Below, piece by piece: positions 37,026 through 47,786 of a stretch of 64,000 nucleotides of DNA. The position numbers were made by a program, and so were the translations under genes. How positions within the stretch are numbered: the stretch's first letter is position 1; the number at the start of each line of letters is the position of its first letter. The notes beneath the pieces are model-generated. The model did no database searches. It was given only the letters and a program-made list of their open reading frames with translations, and had not been told where the DNA came from. Where the stretch lies: the NCBI RefSeq assembly GCF_000003815.2, contig NC_049991.1, positions 15,332,202 to 15,396,201 on the forward strand. Reading direction: 5' to 3'. Source of the DNA: Branchiostoma floridae. Taxonomy: Eukaryota > Chordata > Leptocardii > Amphioxiformes > Branchiostomatidae.

Positions 37026-40000
37026 GTAAGCAGAGACTTGCATTTCTTTCCTCTGTGTAGTCAGTATGATCAGATCAGATGTGATTGTCAGCCATATTAA
37101 CCTGTTCTTCATTTTACTATTAGTATTACTAAAGACATTGATTTTGTAAGTCTGTATCCAATTGGTCATTGTAAGAAGCAGTTTCATGCACCATGTACAA
37201 AAATGCTATGTCTTAGTAAGTTACAAAAAGATGCATTGATTTTTCTTCTTCTTGTTATTCAATCTTTATTCAACAGAACAAATTAAAAGTACATACACAA
37301 GACAAACAATATAATATAAGAGTAGTAACACACAAACTGAATTGTGTACACTTTCTACTCAGTGAACACATTTCTGCAAGATCACCCATTTTCTGTAGAT
37401 GTATCGTTTATACTGATGGATAATTTCCATAGATAGGATGATATTTGATCATCTGACCCTTCCCCTCCCATCCAGCCCCTGATGCTCAGGTTCCAAAGGG
37501 CCCTGAATGCTCAGCTGTCCAGACAGAACCAAAGGATCACACTGGAGCTGAAGGAAATGGTGAGTCAACAGTTGTTGGAATGTGATGATAGTTGTTAATA
37601 GATAATATGTGAATAGGTCTTTGAAAGACAAAGGGTAAGGCTGATTTTGGGTCCCAAGCGGTGGTTTTCCTTGTTTAAGTGTAGAGCCGTCGGTTGTGGC
37701 GTTCGGCTCGGAATCTGTAGGTTCTGAGTTCAATCCCCACCGTGCCCCCGACGCTGTGCCCTTGGGAAAGGCACTTTACACGACCTTCCTCACTACACCC
37801 AGGTGTAAAAATGGGTACCTGGCTGACTTTGGTCGGGGAGGTGAAAGACAATCTTTACCTTCTGTCTGTACCGTGTATGTGGCACTGTTGATATGAGTTA
37901 CAAAACTTGAGTGCAGTGCCACATTGTCCTTGTCTGTCCAAGAGCAAAATAGAAAAAAAAAAGTGTAGAGCCTGTGAATGTCCCAGACTTACCATGCCTT
38001 GTGTACTACACAGCAAGAGGCCAAGAAGAGTAAGCACCAGGAGCGGGAGGACCTGTGAATAGGTTTTTGGAAGACTCAAAATAGAATATGTATAGAGCCT
38101 GTGAATGTCCCTGTCTAACCGTGCCTTGTGTACTACACAGCAAGAGGCCACGAAGAGTAAGCACCAGGAGCGTGAGGACCTGGGTGTGCAGCTGTACGGC
38201 CTGCAGCAGGAGCTGGCCAGGAACCAGATGAACCTGGAGAGGAAACACGACACCTACGCCAACGTGCACCAGGCCAAGCAGCAGGCAGAGGAGAAACTGG
38301 AGGGAGTCCGGCTCACGTACAAGGATGTGCAGCAGAACGTGCTGATGGAGAGGACCACAGGTGTGTCTGTGTGGGATTGTGATGTGTGTATGTGTGAATC
38401 TGTTAGTATGTATGAGAGTGTTTATGATTGTGTGTGTGCATGCAAGTGTGGGATGGTGGTTTGTGTGTGAAAGTGTATCAGTATGTATGAGAGTGTGTAT
38501 TCTTGTATATGTGATTGTAGTGTGTGAGTGTGTAGGTATGTGTGTGAGTGTGTGTGTGTGTGTTTGTAAGAGAGTGTGTATTAGGTGCATGTGTATTTGC
38601 TTTACTCTATACAGGTGCATTACTTCTATTTTACATGTATGATGTAGCTGTATGTTGATGCAGGGTATAAGAAGTTGACATCTGTGGCTAACTACTTGCC
38701 TTCCTCCCACAGGAGCCAAGCTGCAGACAGAGACAGAGAACCTGGCCACTCGGCTGCTCTACATGCAGAACGCCAAGGAGGACGTCAGGTCGGACATCGC
38801 CGTCATGAAAAGGGCTGCAGAAAAGGCCGACACTGAAGTGGCAAAAGCTGAGCTGGCAAAGAAACAGCAGGTATGGGAAAAACGAACACTTTGGTAAAGT
38901 AGAGGTACAGCAGTCATCCTCAATATTGAGATAATTTAAGGTGAAGTATGATGCTTTTTGAAGTAGCTGTCGGTTCTACAATGTGGCCTTGCTAAGGGTT
39001 GCACATTTTGGGACATGACGCATATACAGGCTTCTCTTTGGTCAGGGCTTATTTGACAATATAGATGTCAAGTAGAAAACGGAAAAAGTATCGAACAAAG
39101 GCATGTTGCAATCAGTTTAAATGTCTGATATCAGTTCATGTCCTCAATGTTTGTAATGTACCATCAAACACTGCCAGAGGGCAGATGTATTTTTTTGGCT
39201 TTTGCTGCATTGCCAGCACAATCTCCTTGATGTCCCCAGTTTTAAATATTGCTTACTAAACCACTCCCTTTCTGCAGGATCTGTATATTGACCGGCTGGT
39301 AGACGTTGTGGATGACCTGAGAGAGAAGATTGCTCTCTACGAGGCTCAGATCGCTGCTCAGACGGAGGAGACCAAGGCTGCCCGGGAGGCGGTGTCCGAG
39401 GCTCGCACCGAAATAGACGTAAGTTCAAAGTACATTTATTTATTTATTTATTAGGATTCTCCATTTGGAGGGTATGGCGAAACAGGTGTTAAGGACACCT
39501 TTTCAAAGCCGCCATACACACATGTGCACATGTTCGCACATGTCTACACGCGGCGGGGTTGTACCGCCCCTTACGGGGTGCTATAAACATTACTACTAGG
39601 GATATCTCCAGGACCTGTCCATCCATTGCGGGATGGAAATTCGTATGCTGAGATGGACAAAACTTTCACTTCGTCCGCCCAAATTATCTGAACTTCATGA
39701 CATGACAATGCTGAAAACGTTACATTGCTGAAAATGTATTTTGGTCAGTTTAAAATGATAGATTTAACAAGGATCTCTCATCGTTAATGACACAAAGACT
39801 CGTGCTTTTAGAAAAAAACAATTGATGATTTTCACACTTTTCTTAGCCCATGTGAGGGTCCTAAGAACCAGATAACAACAGTGATATGTAAGGGACTTGA
39901 TTGTTAGGGAGTTAAATATAGGGTTGTTAGCATACACATCTTAATGTTTTGACCTACATTTGTTGTCCTACAGGCTATAAACCTGGAGAAGAAGCAGCTG

Positions 40001-43000
40001 TTCCAGCAGTGGACCAGCAGTCTGATCGGCATGAGGAGGAGAGACGAGGCACACGCCGCCATGAACCAGGCACTGGAGTAAGTAACGGCTTAGTCATGAC
40101 ACTTATGCAGTGATTCTAGTCCTGGATGAAACTAAAAAGAAGTGTTTATGTCACAAAATAATCCAAAGGGAAGGGTTATGCCTATCCAAATTTACATGTC
40201 ATGTAAAATGGGTACCTGACTTAAGTTGGGAAGATAAAAGGCAGTAGAAGGAGAGGGTTGGGCTCCACCTTCCTATTATCTATCTTGTCCTAGACACGAT
40301 AGATGACTGCCCCTACTGCCTCAAAGGCTATTGGACTACCTGTGTCCTTTTACCTTTGATTAATTTGCTGTCTCCAGGTATACATGTGTGTTAGGTTGTC
40401 CTGTCAGGAATACTATCTAAAGTAGTGCGTACGTTATTGGTCAACAGTGATCAGAGACAGCGTGTCTTGTCCCTGACATGGTGGTATTATGTTTGGTTGC
40501 CCAGCTGGTAATACTACATAAAGTAACAGAGTGTATGACTTGTCAACAGTGATCAGAGGCAGCGTGTCTTGTCCCTTGAGACTGAAATCGACGGGTACAA
40601 GAAGTCCATCACCAAGGAGCAGGAGAAGAACGAGACCCTGACCATGGTGCTGAACAAGACGGAGTCGGACATCAGCACCACCAAGAAGCTGATGGCGCAG
40701 AGCCAGACCAAGCAGGAGGCCATCAAGGCCGAGTACACCACCTACACACGGGCCCTGCACGAGACGGAGCAGGCTCTCAACAGGGCAACGACTGTAAGTT
40801 CACCAATTCTTCTTGGTTTTTACTTGTGGGTGGAAATTTGTAAAGGTTGTTAACGATTACATTGATCGCAGGCTCTCGACAGGGCAACTACTGTAAGTTC
40901 ACCAGTTTTAGTTGCTGTTTGGAGTTGTTTTGATATAGTCCAGGCGGCTGTGTACAAATTTGGATACTAAACAAAATACTTTCAGCATGAAAGGGCATCA
41001 GAGTTGGTAAAATATATGAAGAGATAAAGTGTTCTTCAACTCAAAAATTGGACTCCATTTTTTACTGTTAGCCAGTCCCTCTTAGCTTCTGACCTGTACA
41101 CAATCATGCTGTCAATTTTGAAAACACAAAAACACAAAACAACTGTACTTATGATATAAGAGAATACTTCTTCACAACCAGTTGATACACACTATTGCTT
41201 ACGTTTCAATGTCTCTCAGACACCTTCCTTAGAGCTTCTGACTGGAGTTTTGCTTCTTGCCACTAGACATTGTATGTATCAACAATGTACATACCAACCT
41301 GATAAAATTATTTTTGGAAATAACTGTACTTATGCCATCATCTTTTCCCAGGACCGTACCCTGCGTCTGAACGAGCTGAACGCGCTGCGGAAGCAGATCG
41401 AGCGTGAGTACCAGGAGAAAGTGAACCTGGAGGATGCCATCATGGAGAAGATGCGGTCCCAGCTCACCATGGACAAGGCTGCGCTCTACACCAAGAAGAT
41501 GACCAGCAAGCTCAGGCAGAGGAAGAAACAGCTGGTATGTTTACAGACACTACCTCTGTACTTTGCAGCTTGTTTCGGTACTTTATCGACGCCGTCTTAT
41601 GTTTGTAGTTTGTCTTGTGATTTAAAAAATACAAATGAATTGTATGAAATTGTTACTGGTAGTGGTACAACATTTGGTATAAAATCTGCACTGGCTGTCC
41701 TACAATTTGTCACTGCTGTATGGCAGGACAATTTTGCACCAGTTCCTTTCATGCCCTCCTCTCAGGGGTACTCTTCATTAAAACACTCCAAATTAAACAA
41801 ACATTAGCAAAGAGGAAAAAGGGGCATTGATAGATCTGAGAATAAGTAAGATTTCATGACCTTTGGTTCCTTCCCCTCTCTGCACAGGAAGCGGAGGTGG
41901 CTAAAGTCGAGAACGAGATTTCGCGTGACATCCTGGAGATCTCGTACACGACGTCTCGCATCAAGCGACTGCAGAAGACGATGGAGGAGCTCGATGAGGA
42001 GATCCGCATGAAGAATGACATGATCTCCAAGAGCGAGGGCGAGATCATCAAGAGGAACGCCGTGATCGAGAGGAAGCAGGGCGTGATCGACCAGTACAAC
42101 AAGAGAGTGGACCAGCTGCTCACCAGTACTGGGGTATGCTTCCCGGTTTTTAGCTTTACAGTAATGCAAACTGTAGTTTTAAGTAATACAAACTGCATAT
42201 AGAAGGGTTCAAGACATGTCATGGAGAAATTCTAATAGTGAATGAACTACAATCGCCATGTATTTATTTGTTCTAAATCTGGCAACCTTGTGGCTGAAAA
42301 ACATTTTACTTACAACTGTTCATCTTTGAAATTACAAAATTTGCATAAAATACTATATAAACTGTTCCATCATTGTCATTGTCTTAGATATGTGGCTGAG
42401 TTAACCTGATAGTTACATTACCTTGATTCCAGTCCAGTAGCAAAGGATTTTGCTGTTCAACTCAAACTTTAAGGGGAACAGACCAAATTTGAATCTCTTA
42501 ATGTCACTCTGACTACATTTCTCATAGTCAGTGTGAACAATTTTGAACGTCTAAATCTCATGTTACAAGAAGATAAAGGAGACTATGAAATAATCTCTAA
42601 GCAGATCCTACCATAGCATAAGATAGTATTATAAGCTGCCAGACGAGTGAAGCCGGCCTAGGAGTGTGTTTGGCTCCCAGTGGCTGATGACTGCCTTTGG
42701 CCAGCTACATATACATGTATACTCTTTGATACTATCTTATGCCACTGGTAAATCTACCTGGAGATTAACTATGAAACATTTTGTAGGGAGAAGAGCTGGG
42801 TCCGCTGGAGATCCAGATCAAGGCCATGAACAAGCAGATCGAGGATCGACAGGCTGAGATCATGGAGCTGCAGCAGTTCTGGCTGCGTCAGCAGGGGGAG
42901 CTGGTCAAACTCACCAAGGACAGGGAGGAGCAGGGCAAGGACCTGGAGAGGCTCAAGAAACAGCTGTCTATTCTCACTCAGAAGAAACTTAGGATTGAAA

Positions 43001-46000
43001 GTGAGTCTTTTTAATGTCCATTATCACTCAGAAGAAGCTCTGAAGATTGAAAGTGAGCCTTTTTACTGATTAAACTGCTGTCCATTCTCACTCAGAAAAA
43101 ACTCAGGATTGAAAGTGGGTATTAATACTGCAGAAAGCAAACATGCATGATACCTAGGGGTGGGTACCAGTACAGAAAATTCAGGTCCAGGTATGGTCCA
43201 GGTACAGGAACCTGGACCTAATCGTTTGTGAAACTTGTAATGGGCAATACTCAAAGAAATGGTCCATTTTGCTAGTTGGGAATTTATGTGGTAGAGTATC
43301 ATGGTGGTAACGTCTATGTTCATGATTCTTTCAACATGTTGCCTCATTGTGAACATCTTTAGCAACATCTATCCATTGCATGGCAACACGTCTTTAACAA
43401 TATATTACCCTTTGCATTGCAGATGAAATCGAGGGCCACCAGCGTGAACAGAAGGACATTGACCACAGCATCAGTAACATGCGCAACGACATGGTCAAAC
43501 TCAACACCCTGCTGACCAAGGAGAACAAGCTGAAGGAAGGGATGCAACAGGTGGGTCGATTTTACTCTCAATCAGTTTTGGTTTGAGTTCTCTCCGCTCT
43601 CCCGTCAATACGACAGATGAGCGTCTATGCCACCTTTGCCTTCAAGTCTGTTAAAAGTGTACAACTGTTGAGTTAACTGAGCACTTAGGATCAGGCAAGG
43701 AAAAAGAGAGCTCCTAGCAAAATTGCACATTGTACAAACCTGTGCATGACAGGTGTAGTTGTCTCTGCATCCTTAGTTGTCAGTCGGATGAAGTGTGGCT
43801 GTAGGTGTAGGCAATCCTGACCACCCCCATGTGTCCTTAACTTGGCACTACTCCCAGAAGAATGAAGTTTCCTTACCCCTTCTCATACAAGTGTCTACAT
43901 ATCAGTCTAAATATTGCAAGCATAGCATAGTCACACCTATCCTGTGACTTGCTCCACAGATTGGTGTGAAGGGATGCATACAAGAGAGGGTAAATACATG
44001 TACATGTATACAGCGACAGGTCTGATTTGGAGGAATGAACTTGCAGCTTCCTTGTTTGTACTTGGTCATTAGTGTTTGGCATTGACTGATATCCTGCCAG
44101 ATATAATGATTGATGTTTGGTACTGGTCAAAACAAAGCAAGTGAGAATATCTCAGGAAGAAACAACCATACATCCATGGAAGAACATCTGTGACCACTTT
44201 CCTTTCCTCCTTCCCCACAGGACAACATCTTGGTAGAAAACGACTTCATTGCAGCCTTGAGGGAGGCTGAACACGACTCTATCAGCATGCAGGAGCGCCT
44301 GGAGGCCCTGCAGGAGGAGAAGGAGAGGCTACTCAACAGCCTGGTGGAAGCCGAGTGAGTCTTCCTTGCTATGTTTACCTGCAAGAAAGGGAAACATTGA
44401 TTTGCTCCATTTCTTCATCTTCTTCTTGTTTTTGTTTTTTTCTTAATTCCAAAGAAATAAGGTCAATGACCTGGACCAGATTGCCACAACCATTACTGGA
44501 GGTGTCCCCCATCCCAGTTTGCTTGTTGGGATGGAATAGAAATTTGCTACATGCATCCAAAATATCTGAACTTCATGACATGAAATTGATGAAAGCTGAA
44601 AATGACAGACTTGACAAGAAATATCAACATGATCTCCCAAACAATAAATGGGACGGAAAAAAATGAAACTAGAGATAGCCCTGATCAGATTCTTAGTACA
44701 TGAAGATATGAGACATGAGTACCTTCTTTAACATGTTTCCTTTGTGTGCAGACGTCAGATCATGTTGTGGGAGAAGAAGACCCAGCTGGCGCGGGAGGTG
44801 AGATCTGCCGTGGACTCCGAGGTCGGCCAGGGAGAGATCCACGCCATGAAAGCTGAGATCCATCGCATGGAGGTAAGGAGATGCCCTACTCTAACCAACA
44901 ATTAGTAATTCCTTTGTTTTCAAGCTATCGTTACTTGCATGACATGTACGCCTATGGAAAGGGTCTTATGACGGGACATAAGCTGTGGTCCACTGTTCAT
45001 TGTACTTGTCAAAAAAGCTGAGGAATTTCTCCAGTACAATGCACCTTTATTACTGTACATAGCATCTGTCTTTTCTGTCACAACTAGAGGAAAATTTGCT
45101 CAACAGCTGAACTGGGTTGAGATCGCTTGCACGTTTTAGTACCACTGACCAGTGACTTACCTTAGGCTTTTTTCTGTGTTCTAACCACAGTCCTCACACC
45201 ACACTTCTTTCAGACAGCTGGAGTTGTGGATTGGGTTGCTTCATTCTTTTTTGTAACTGTACCATGTAAGGTGGTTGCCTGTACCATGTATTTTCTGACC
45301 AAGTTTTACCGTAAAAGATTGTTGCAGAAGCATGTAACCACACAGTCCTTCCACCCCACAGGTGCGGTACTCCCAGCTGATGAAACAACAGGAGAAGATG
45401 ATCCGGGACATGGAGTCTGCCGTGTCACGCCGAGACACCATCTGGGTGCGGGGCGACGCCCAGGCCAAGACCAACAAGAAGGTGGTGACACAAGGAAACT
45501 TCCAGAAGAAGCTGGGAGAAATGAGGAAGAAAATTAAGCAGACTGCTCAGGTAGCTTTGGTCTTAGCCTCCTCAGATGCATTTTGCAGCACATTTTGCAA
45601 TCTTACAGAAAATCTAATCAATAGATAGAATGGCACTCAAGAAGATTCATCTTTTTTTTTTTTACTGGCTTTACCATATTGACAAGATTGATTTGAAACC
45701 CTTAACCATGTCCAGATAATGTGTACATGATAACCATTTGACTATGAACTGGATTGCCAGGCCGTTCGATGTTTGAACAGCTGACCTTATTAGTATCCAA
45801 TCTTTGTGTTGACTCTTTACGTTTGGACTTTCAAGTTAAATTGATTCATGTCTGATAAGCATGTTAAGTGTATGGATGTATTTCTTGTGTCTTTCATCAG
45901 TAGTTGTCTCAGGGTTTCCTTGGTTGTCTCCCCCAAAGTCATCCTCTCGTACATATAGTCATCACACCTCTCCATACCCCTTCTATTGCTCACTTGCTAT

Positions 46001-46907
46001 TGCATTGTTGCAATTTTCAATAAACAAAACGTTTTTCTTGACCCAGGATGCAAATGGGTGTGACCGTGAGATCCAGGAGTTACGGCAGCAGCAGCAGGAG
46101 CTGAGCAAGATGCTGGAGGACAAGCAGATCACCTGTCAGCAGCTGCAGAGCTCTGTGGACACGCTAGAGGGCGATATTGACAACATACAGGAGATCAAGG
46201 AGAGGGTGAGAAACACATGGTCGCTGTTCTGTTTGCACAGGGAAGCATTGTAGAGAGGGTGGTGTAGAGAGGAAATGCGCAATTTTTAGGTCATCTGTTT
46301 GTGAAATAGTGTGGTAGTGGGCATATCTGTATGTCAGTCGTTGACTTTTTACGATGTCCTGCACTTATCCTTGAGTCAGTAAGATTTTTCTCTCAAATCT
46401 GATACTTTTTTTTTCATTGTAACACTGTGACATTTATTTTCCCTTTGCCATCGCTAAATAATATCATTGGGTATTGCTTACATGCAATGCAGCTACCTTT
46501 GCATGTACATGTAATAAAAAGAATGGTTGTAATTGAGATTTTAAAATCATGTCATAATCCGTTAAGAATTTCATGCTTGTATATGAGCAGACACAGCCAA
46601 TGACAAATGTATACATATTTGAAACTCACTCATATGAAAACCCTCCCCATTATTTCAGAACCTTGCCGAGCTGGTTTCCAAACAGCAGAAGGTAAAACAC
46701 TACCAGGCCCTGAAGGATGGGAAGTACAAGCTGCTGTGCAGGACAGAAACCGCGCTGGAGAACGAGACACAGAAACAGCTAGACCGCATGCAGACCCTCA
46801 ACGCCATCGTAGACAGACTGAATCAGGAGTACCCCCATGCACAGCCCGCTCTACGGAGGGTCACGCTCACTCTGCAGTCTAGGGGGGTGGTTCAAGACAG
46901 TGCCTAG
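32310..46907 (+). CDS. CCDC40: CCDC40, coiled-coil domain containing 40, complete 23-exon coding region
   Basis: Axonemal coiled-coil protein that, with CCDC39, forms the 96-nm ruler placing the nexin-dynein regulatory complex and inner dynein arms in motile cilia. Loss causes primary ciliary dyskinesia in humans (family knowledge). All 23 exons have GT-AG borders and consistent phases. They sum to 3417 nt, or 1138 residues plus TAG, against about 1142 in human. Diagnostic stretches are [21 protein letters not shown]-like coiled coil, [30 protein letters not shown], and [20 protein letters not shown], all collinear with the human protein. The start ATG at 32310 opens MADQED. The N-terminal third is acidic and low complexity; the rest is continuous coiled coil. 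Four splice junctions are locally duplicated in the introns. An AATAAA lies 637 bp after the stop. Confidence 0.95.
32723..32942. mobile_element. Palindromic MITE rich in TTCGCGGT units, in CCDC40 intron 1
   Basis: Terminal inverted repeats of 17 bp (ATGATACTGTAAATGCA and its complement) bound a 220-bp element whose body is built of repeated TTCGCGGT/ACCGCGAA blocks. This composition marks a widespread class of invertebrate MITE. It carries no gene. It adds many CpG sites about 400 bp downstream of the CCDC40 start. Confidence 0.8.
33295..33530. mobile_element. MITE-like element of the AGCCTGG family
   Basis: The left end AGCCTGGATGCCAGAC and right end GTCTGGTATCCAGGAT are inverted relatives of each other and of the termini at 52989-53098. 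The interior is unrelated and not palindromic. No clear target duplication is seen. Confidence 0.55.
36304..36352 (+). repeat. 15-bp coding minisatellite in CCDC40 exon 7
   Basis: The unit CGGCCTGGCAGCGGT repeats about three times in frame, giving tandem PGSGR peptides. Array length may vary between alleles. Confidence 0.85.
37476..42133 (+). CDS. CCDC40: CCDC40 exons 9-16: first half of the coiled-coil rod
   Basis: Exons: 37476-37559, 38141-38360, 38713-38870, 39278-39418, 39974-40077, 40550-40793, 41352-41534 and 41888-42133. Recognisable segments are [19 protein letters not shown] (exon 9), [19 protein letters not shown] (exon 11), [18 protein letters not shown] (exon 12), [20 protein letters not shown] (exon 13) and [18 protein letters not shown] (exon 14). 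All are in the human order. Codon use in these exons is rich in G/C at third positions compared with the introns. Exon 10's acceptor and both ends of exon 14 have extra copies in neighbouring intron sequence. Confidence 0.93.
37596..37870 (+). mobile_element. tRNA-derived SINE in CCDC40 intron 9
   Basis: A tRNA-like head (GTTGTGGCGTTCGGCTCGG with B-box GTTCTGAGTTCAATCCCC) is followed by the module CCTTGGGAAAGGCACTTTAC and a CAGGTGTAAAAATGGGTACC tail, as in other SINEs of this window. The boundaries are approximate. Confidence 0.65.
37945..38182 (+). repeat. Duplicated acceptor and 5' end of CCDC40 exon 10
   Basis: Copy 1 (about 37945-38055) and copy 2 (about 38077-38182) share intron end, acceptor TACTACACAG and the first 42 nt of the exon, with 2 differences in those 42 nt. 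The AGs are 127 bp apart. Copy 1 used as an exon start (38014) reads [14 protein letters not shown] and then hits TGA, so it would be a premature-stop splice choice. Copy 2 leads the real exon. Confidence 0.9.
38361..38590 (+). repeat. Degenerate TG-rich tract starting at the exon 10 donor
   Basis: About 230 bp of TGTG, GTGA and GTAT repeats begin directly at the donor GTGTGT of exon 10. The alternating purine-pyrimidine sequence could form Z-DNA and offers many decoy GT dinucleotides. Confidence 0.85.
39597..39790. mobile_element. Dispersed repeat, copy A
   Basis: The sequence from AGGGATATCTCCAGG onward shares landmarks with the elements at 44497-44682 and 58677-58898: a GGATGGAAATT block, ATCTGAACTTCATGACATGA, and a later TTTAACAAGGA block. 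The right end is not clear. Confidence 0.6.
40190..40370 (+). mobile_element. SINE tail fragment
   Basis: The segment ATGGGTACCTGACTTAAGTT with GGGAAGATAAAAGGCAGT and CTACTGCCTCAAAGGCTAT resembles the 3' half of the SINE at 60466-60745. No tRNA-like head is present. Confidence 0.45.
40394..40575 (+). repeat. Duplicated acceptor and 5' end of CCDC40 exon 14
   Basis: Two copies of about 81 bp (40394-40474 and 40495-40575) share the intron end, the acceptor GTCAACAG and about 26 nt of coding sequence (TGATCAGAGRCAGCGTGTCT). The AGs are 102 bp apart. Starting the exon at the upstream copy (40448) would keep 21 codons open and then reach a stop before the real exon. Confidence 0.9.
40769..40906 (+). 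repeat. Duplicated 3' end and donor of CCDC40 exon 14, with candidate 21-nt microexon
   Basis: Copy 1 (40769-40807) spans the true donor ACT|GTAAGT at 40793/40794. Copy 2 (40868-40906) repeats it 99 bp downstream with three differences. In copy 2, CAG at 40869-40871 and GTAAGT at 40893 delimit 21 nt (40872-40892) reading ALDRATT in phase 0, the same phase as the flanking exons. Inclusion would follow ALNRATT with a second, near-identical heptad. Confidence 0.85.
42787..46907 (+). CDS. CCDC40: CCDC40 exons 17-23: second half of the coiled-coil rod and C-terminus
   Basis: Exons: 42787-43000, 43423-43550, 44221-44354, 44752-44872, 45362-45550, 46047-46205 and 46659-46907. Recognisable segments are [20 protein letters not shown] (exon 17), [17 protein letters not shown] (exons 19-20), [20 protein letters not shown] (exon 21) and the C-terminal [20 protein letters not shown]. 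The stop TAG is at 46905-46907. The exon 17 donor region is present three times in tandem. Confidence 0.94.
42961..43122 (+). repeat. Triplicated exon 17 donor region of CCDC40
   Basis: The true donor (43000/43001) lies in copy 1. Copies 2 and 3 (about 43015-43066 and 43074-43122) repeat the coding-like CATTNTCACTCAGAAG stretch, GATTGAAA and the donor (GTGAGC, then GTGGGT). In copy 2, CAG at 43029-43031 and the GT at 43053 delimit 21 nt (43032-43052) that read KEALKIE when entered in phase 1, with no stop. In copy 3 the corresponding interval is 19 nt and would shift the frame. Confidence 0.85.
44497..44682. mobile_element. Dispersed repeat, copy B
   Basis: It contains GGGATGGAATAGAAATTTGC, ATCTGAACTTCATGACATGA, GACAGACTTGACAAG and ends in ACTAGAGATAGCCCT, matching the order in copies A and C. 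A neighbouring 55-bp block (44447-44500, GGTCAATGACCTGGACCAGA) recurs at 56113-56165. Confidence 0.65.
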
Positions 46908-47543
46908 AGACGTCATAGTGTAAAATAGCTATTTTTGAATGGATACAAAATATGTCACACCTTCACTTTCGATGGGACAATCTTTATGTAAAGGCAAAAT
47001 CTATGTTGAATATTGTTTTCATATTGTCTATATTGGAGCTATCATCATCTACATAGATTGTTCCAAATCTACTGGATAGGTGTAAAGTCTATTGCATTTC
47101 AGAAAATCTAACTTGAAACCTCATTTTACTGAAACTGATAGTCAGGTTGGTTGCCTTTTAGCAATTTTGCATTGCACAAAATACTTCATATTTTGAGCAT
47201 CAAATTTGAATATGTAAAACTTCAATAATGTACCATCGCTGGCTGTAGAGGAAAGTTTATCTAGAAATATCTTCACAAGATAGTGAAAATTGTACATGAA
47301 TTAGAATTGTAAAAAAAAAATTAGTAACATGACACGCCTCTGATGGCAATTCCAGAAATCAAAGTGCTTTGCAAGAACTTGGGGATAAGATGCTTGGAAT
47401 GAATATAGTCATCCATGCCATGTTTATATGGTATAGAATTCTGATGTCAAGTAATTCTCACAATTGGCAAATACTGTGTATAATGTATTTCTAGGAATGC
47501 CCTTTGCACAAATGTATTGTGTATATTTTGTTCACTTCTCTGT

Positions 47544-47549
47544 AATAAA
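47544..47549 (+). terminator. CCDC40 polyadenylation signal AATAAA
   Basis: AATAAA followed within 5-15 bp by GT-rich GATGTGTGTTG, the usual downstream element. It lies 637 bp after the CCDC40 stop codon. Confidence 0.7.
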
Positions 47550-47780
47550 GGATGTGTGTTGAGTACTTCTGGCATACATGTGGTATTGTTCACTGTTTTT
47601 CAAAGCTACAATGTACATGCCTGCTACATGTAGTCTATGTGACACAAACTCTGATATCCAGGGCTGTAACTGGACCTTCCACTAGGAGGCTGGCGGATGT
47701 TGGGCGGGCTGCTATAAGCGAGATTTAATCAGGCTACATGCATGCCGAAAAATTACACAGAGTTTACTTCACACCATAAC

Positions 47781-47786
47781 TTTATT
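47781..47786 (-). terminator. Candidate TVP23 polyadenylation signal
   Basis: AATAAA on the minus strand about 850 bp downstream of the TVP23 stop. Other AT-rich hexamers are possible. Confidence 0.35.

Noticed and set aside
38006-38749. 247-codon minus-strand frame rich in HTHT and LIHT repeats
   Set aside because: It is the reverse complement of the TG-rich intron repeat flanked by CCDC40 exons 10 and 11 and has no independent support.
41804-42222. Two minus-strand frames of about 120 codons
   Set aside because: They are antisense shadows of CCDC40 exon 16.
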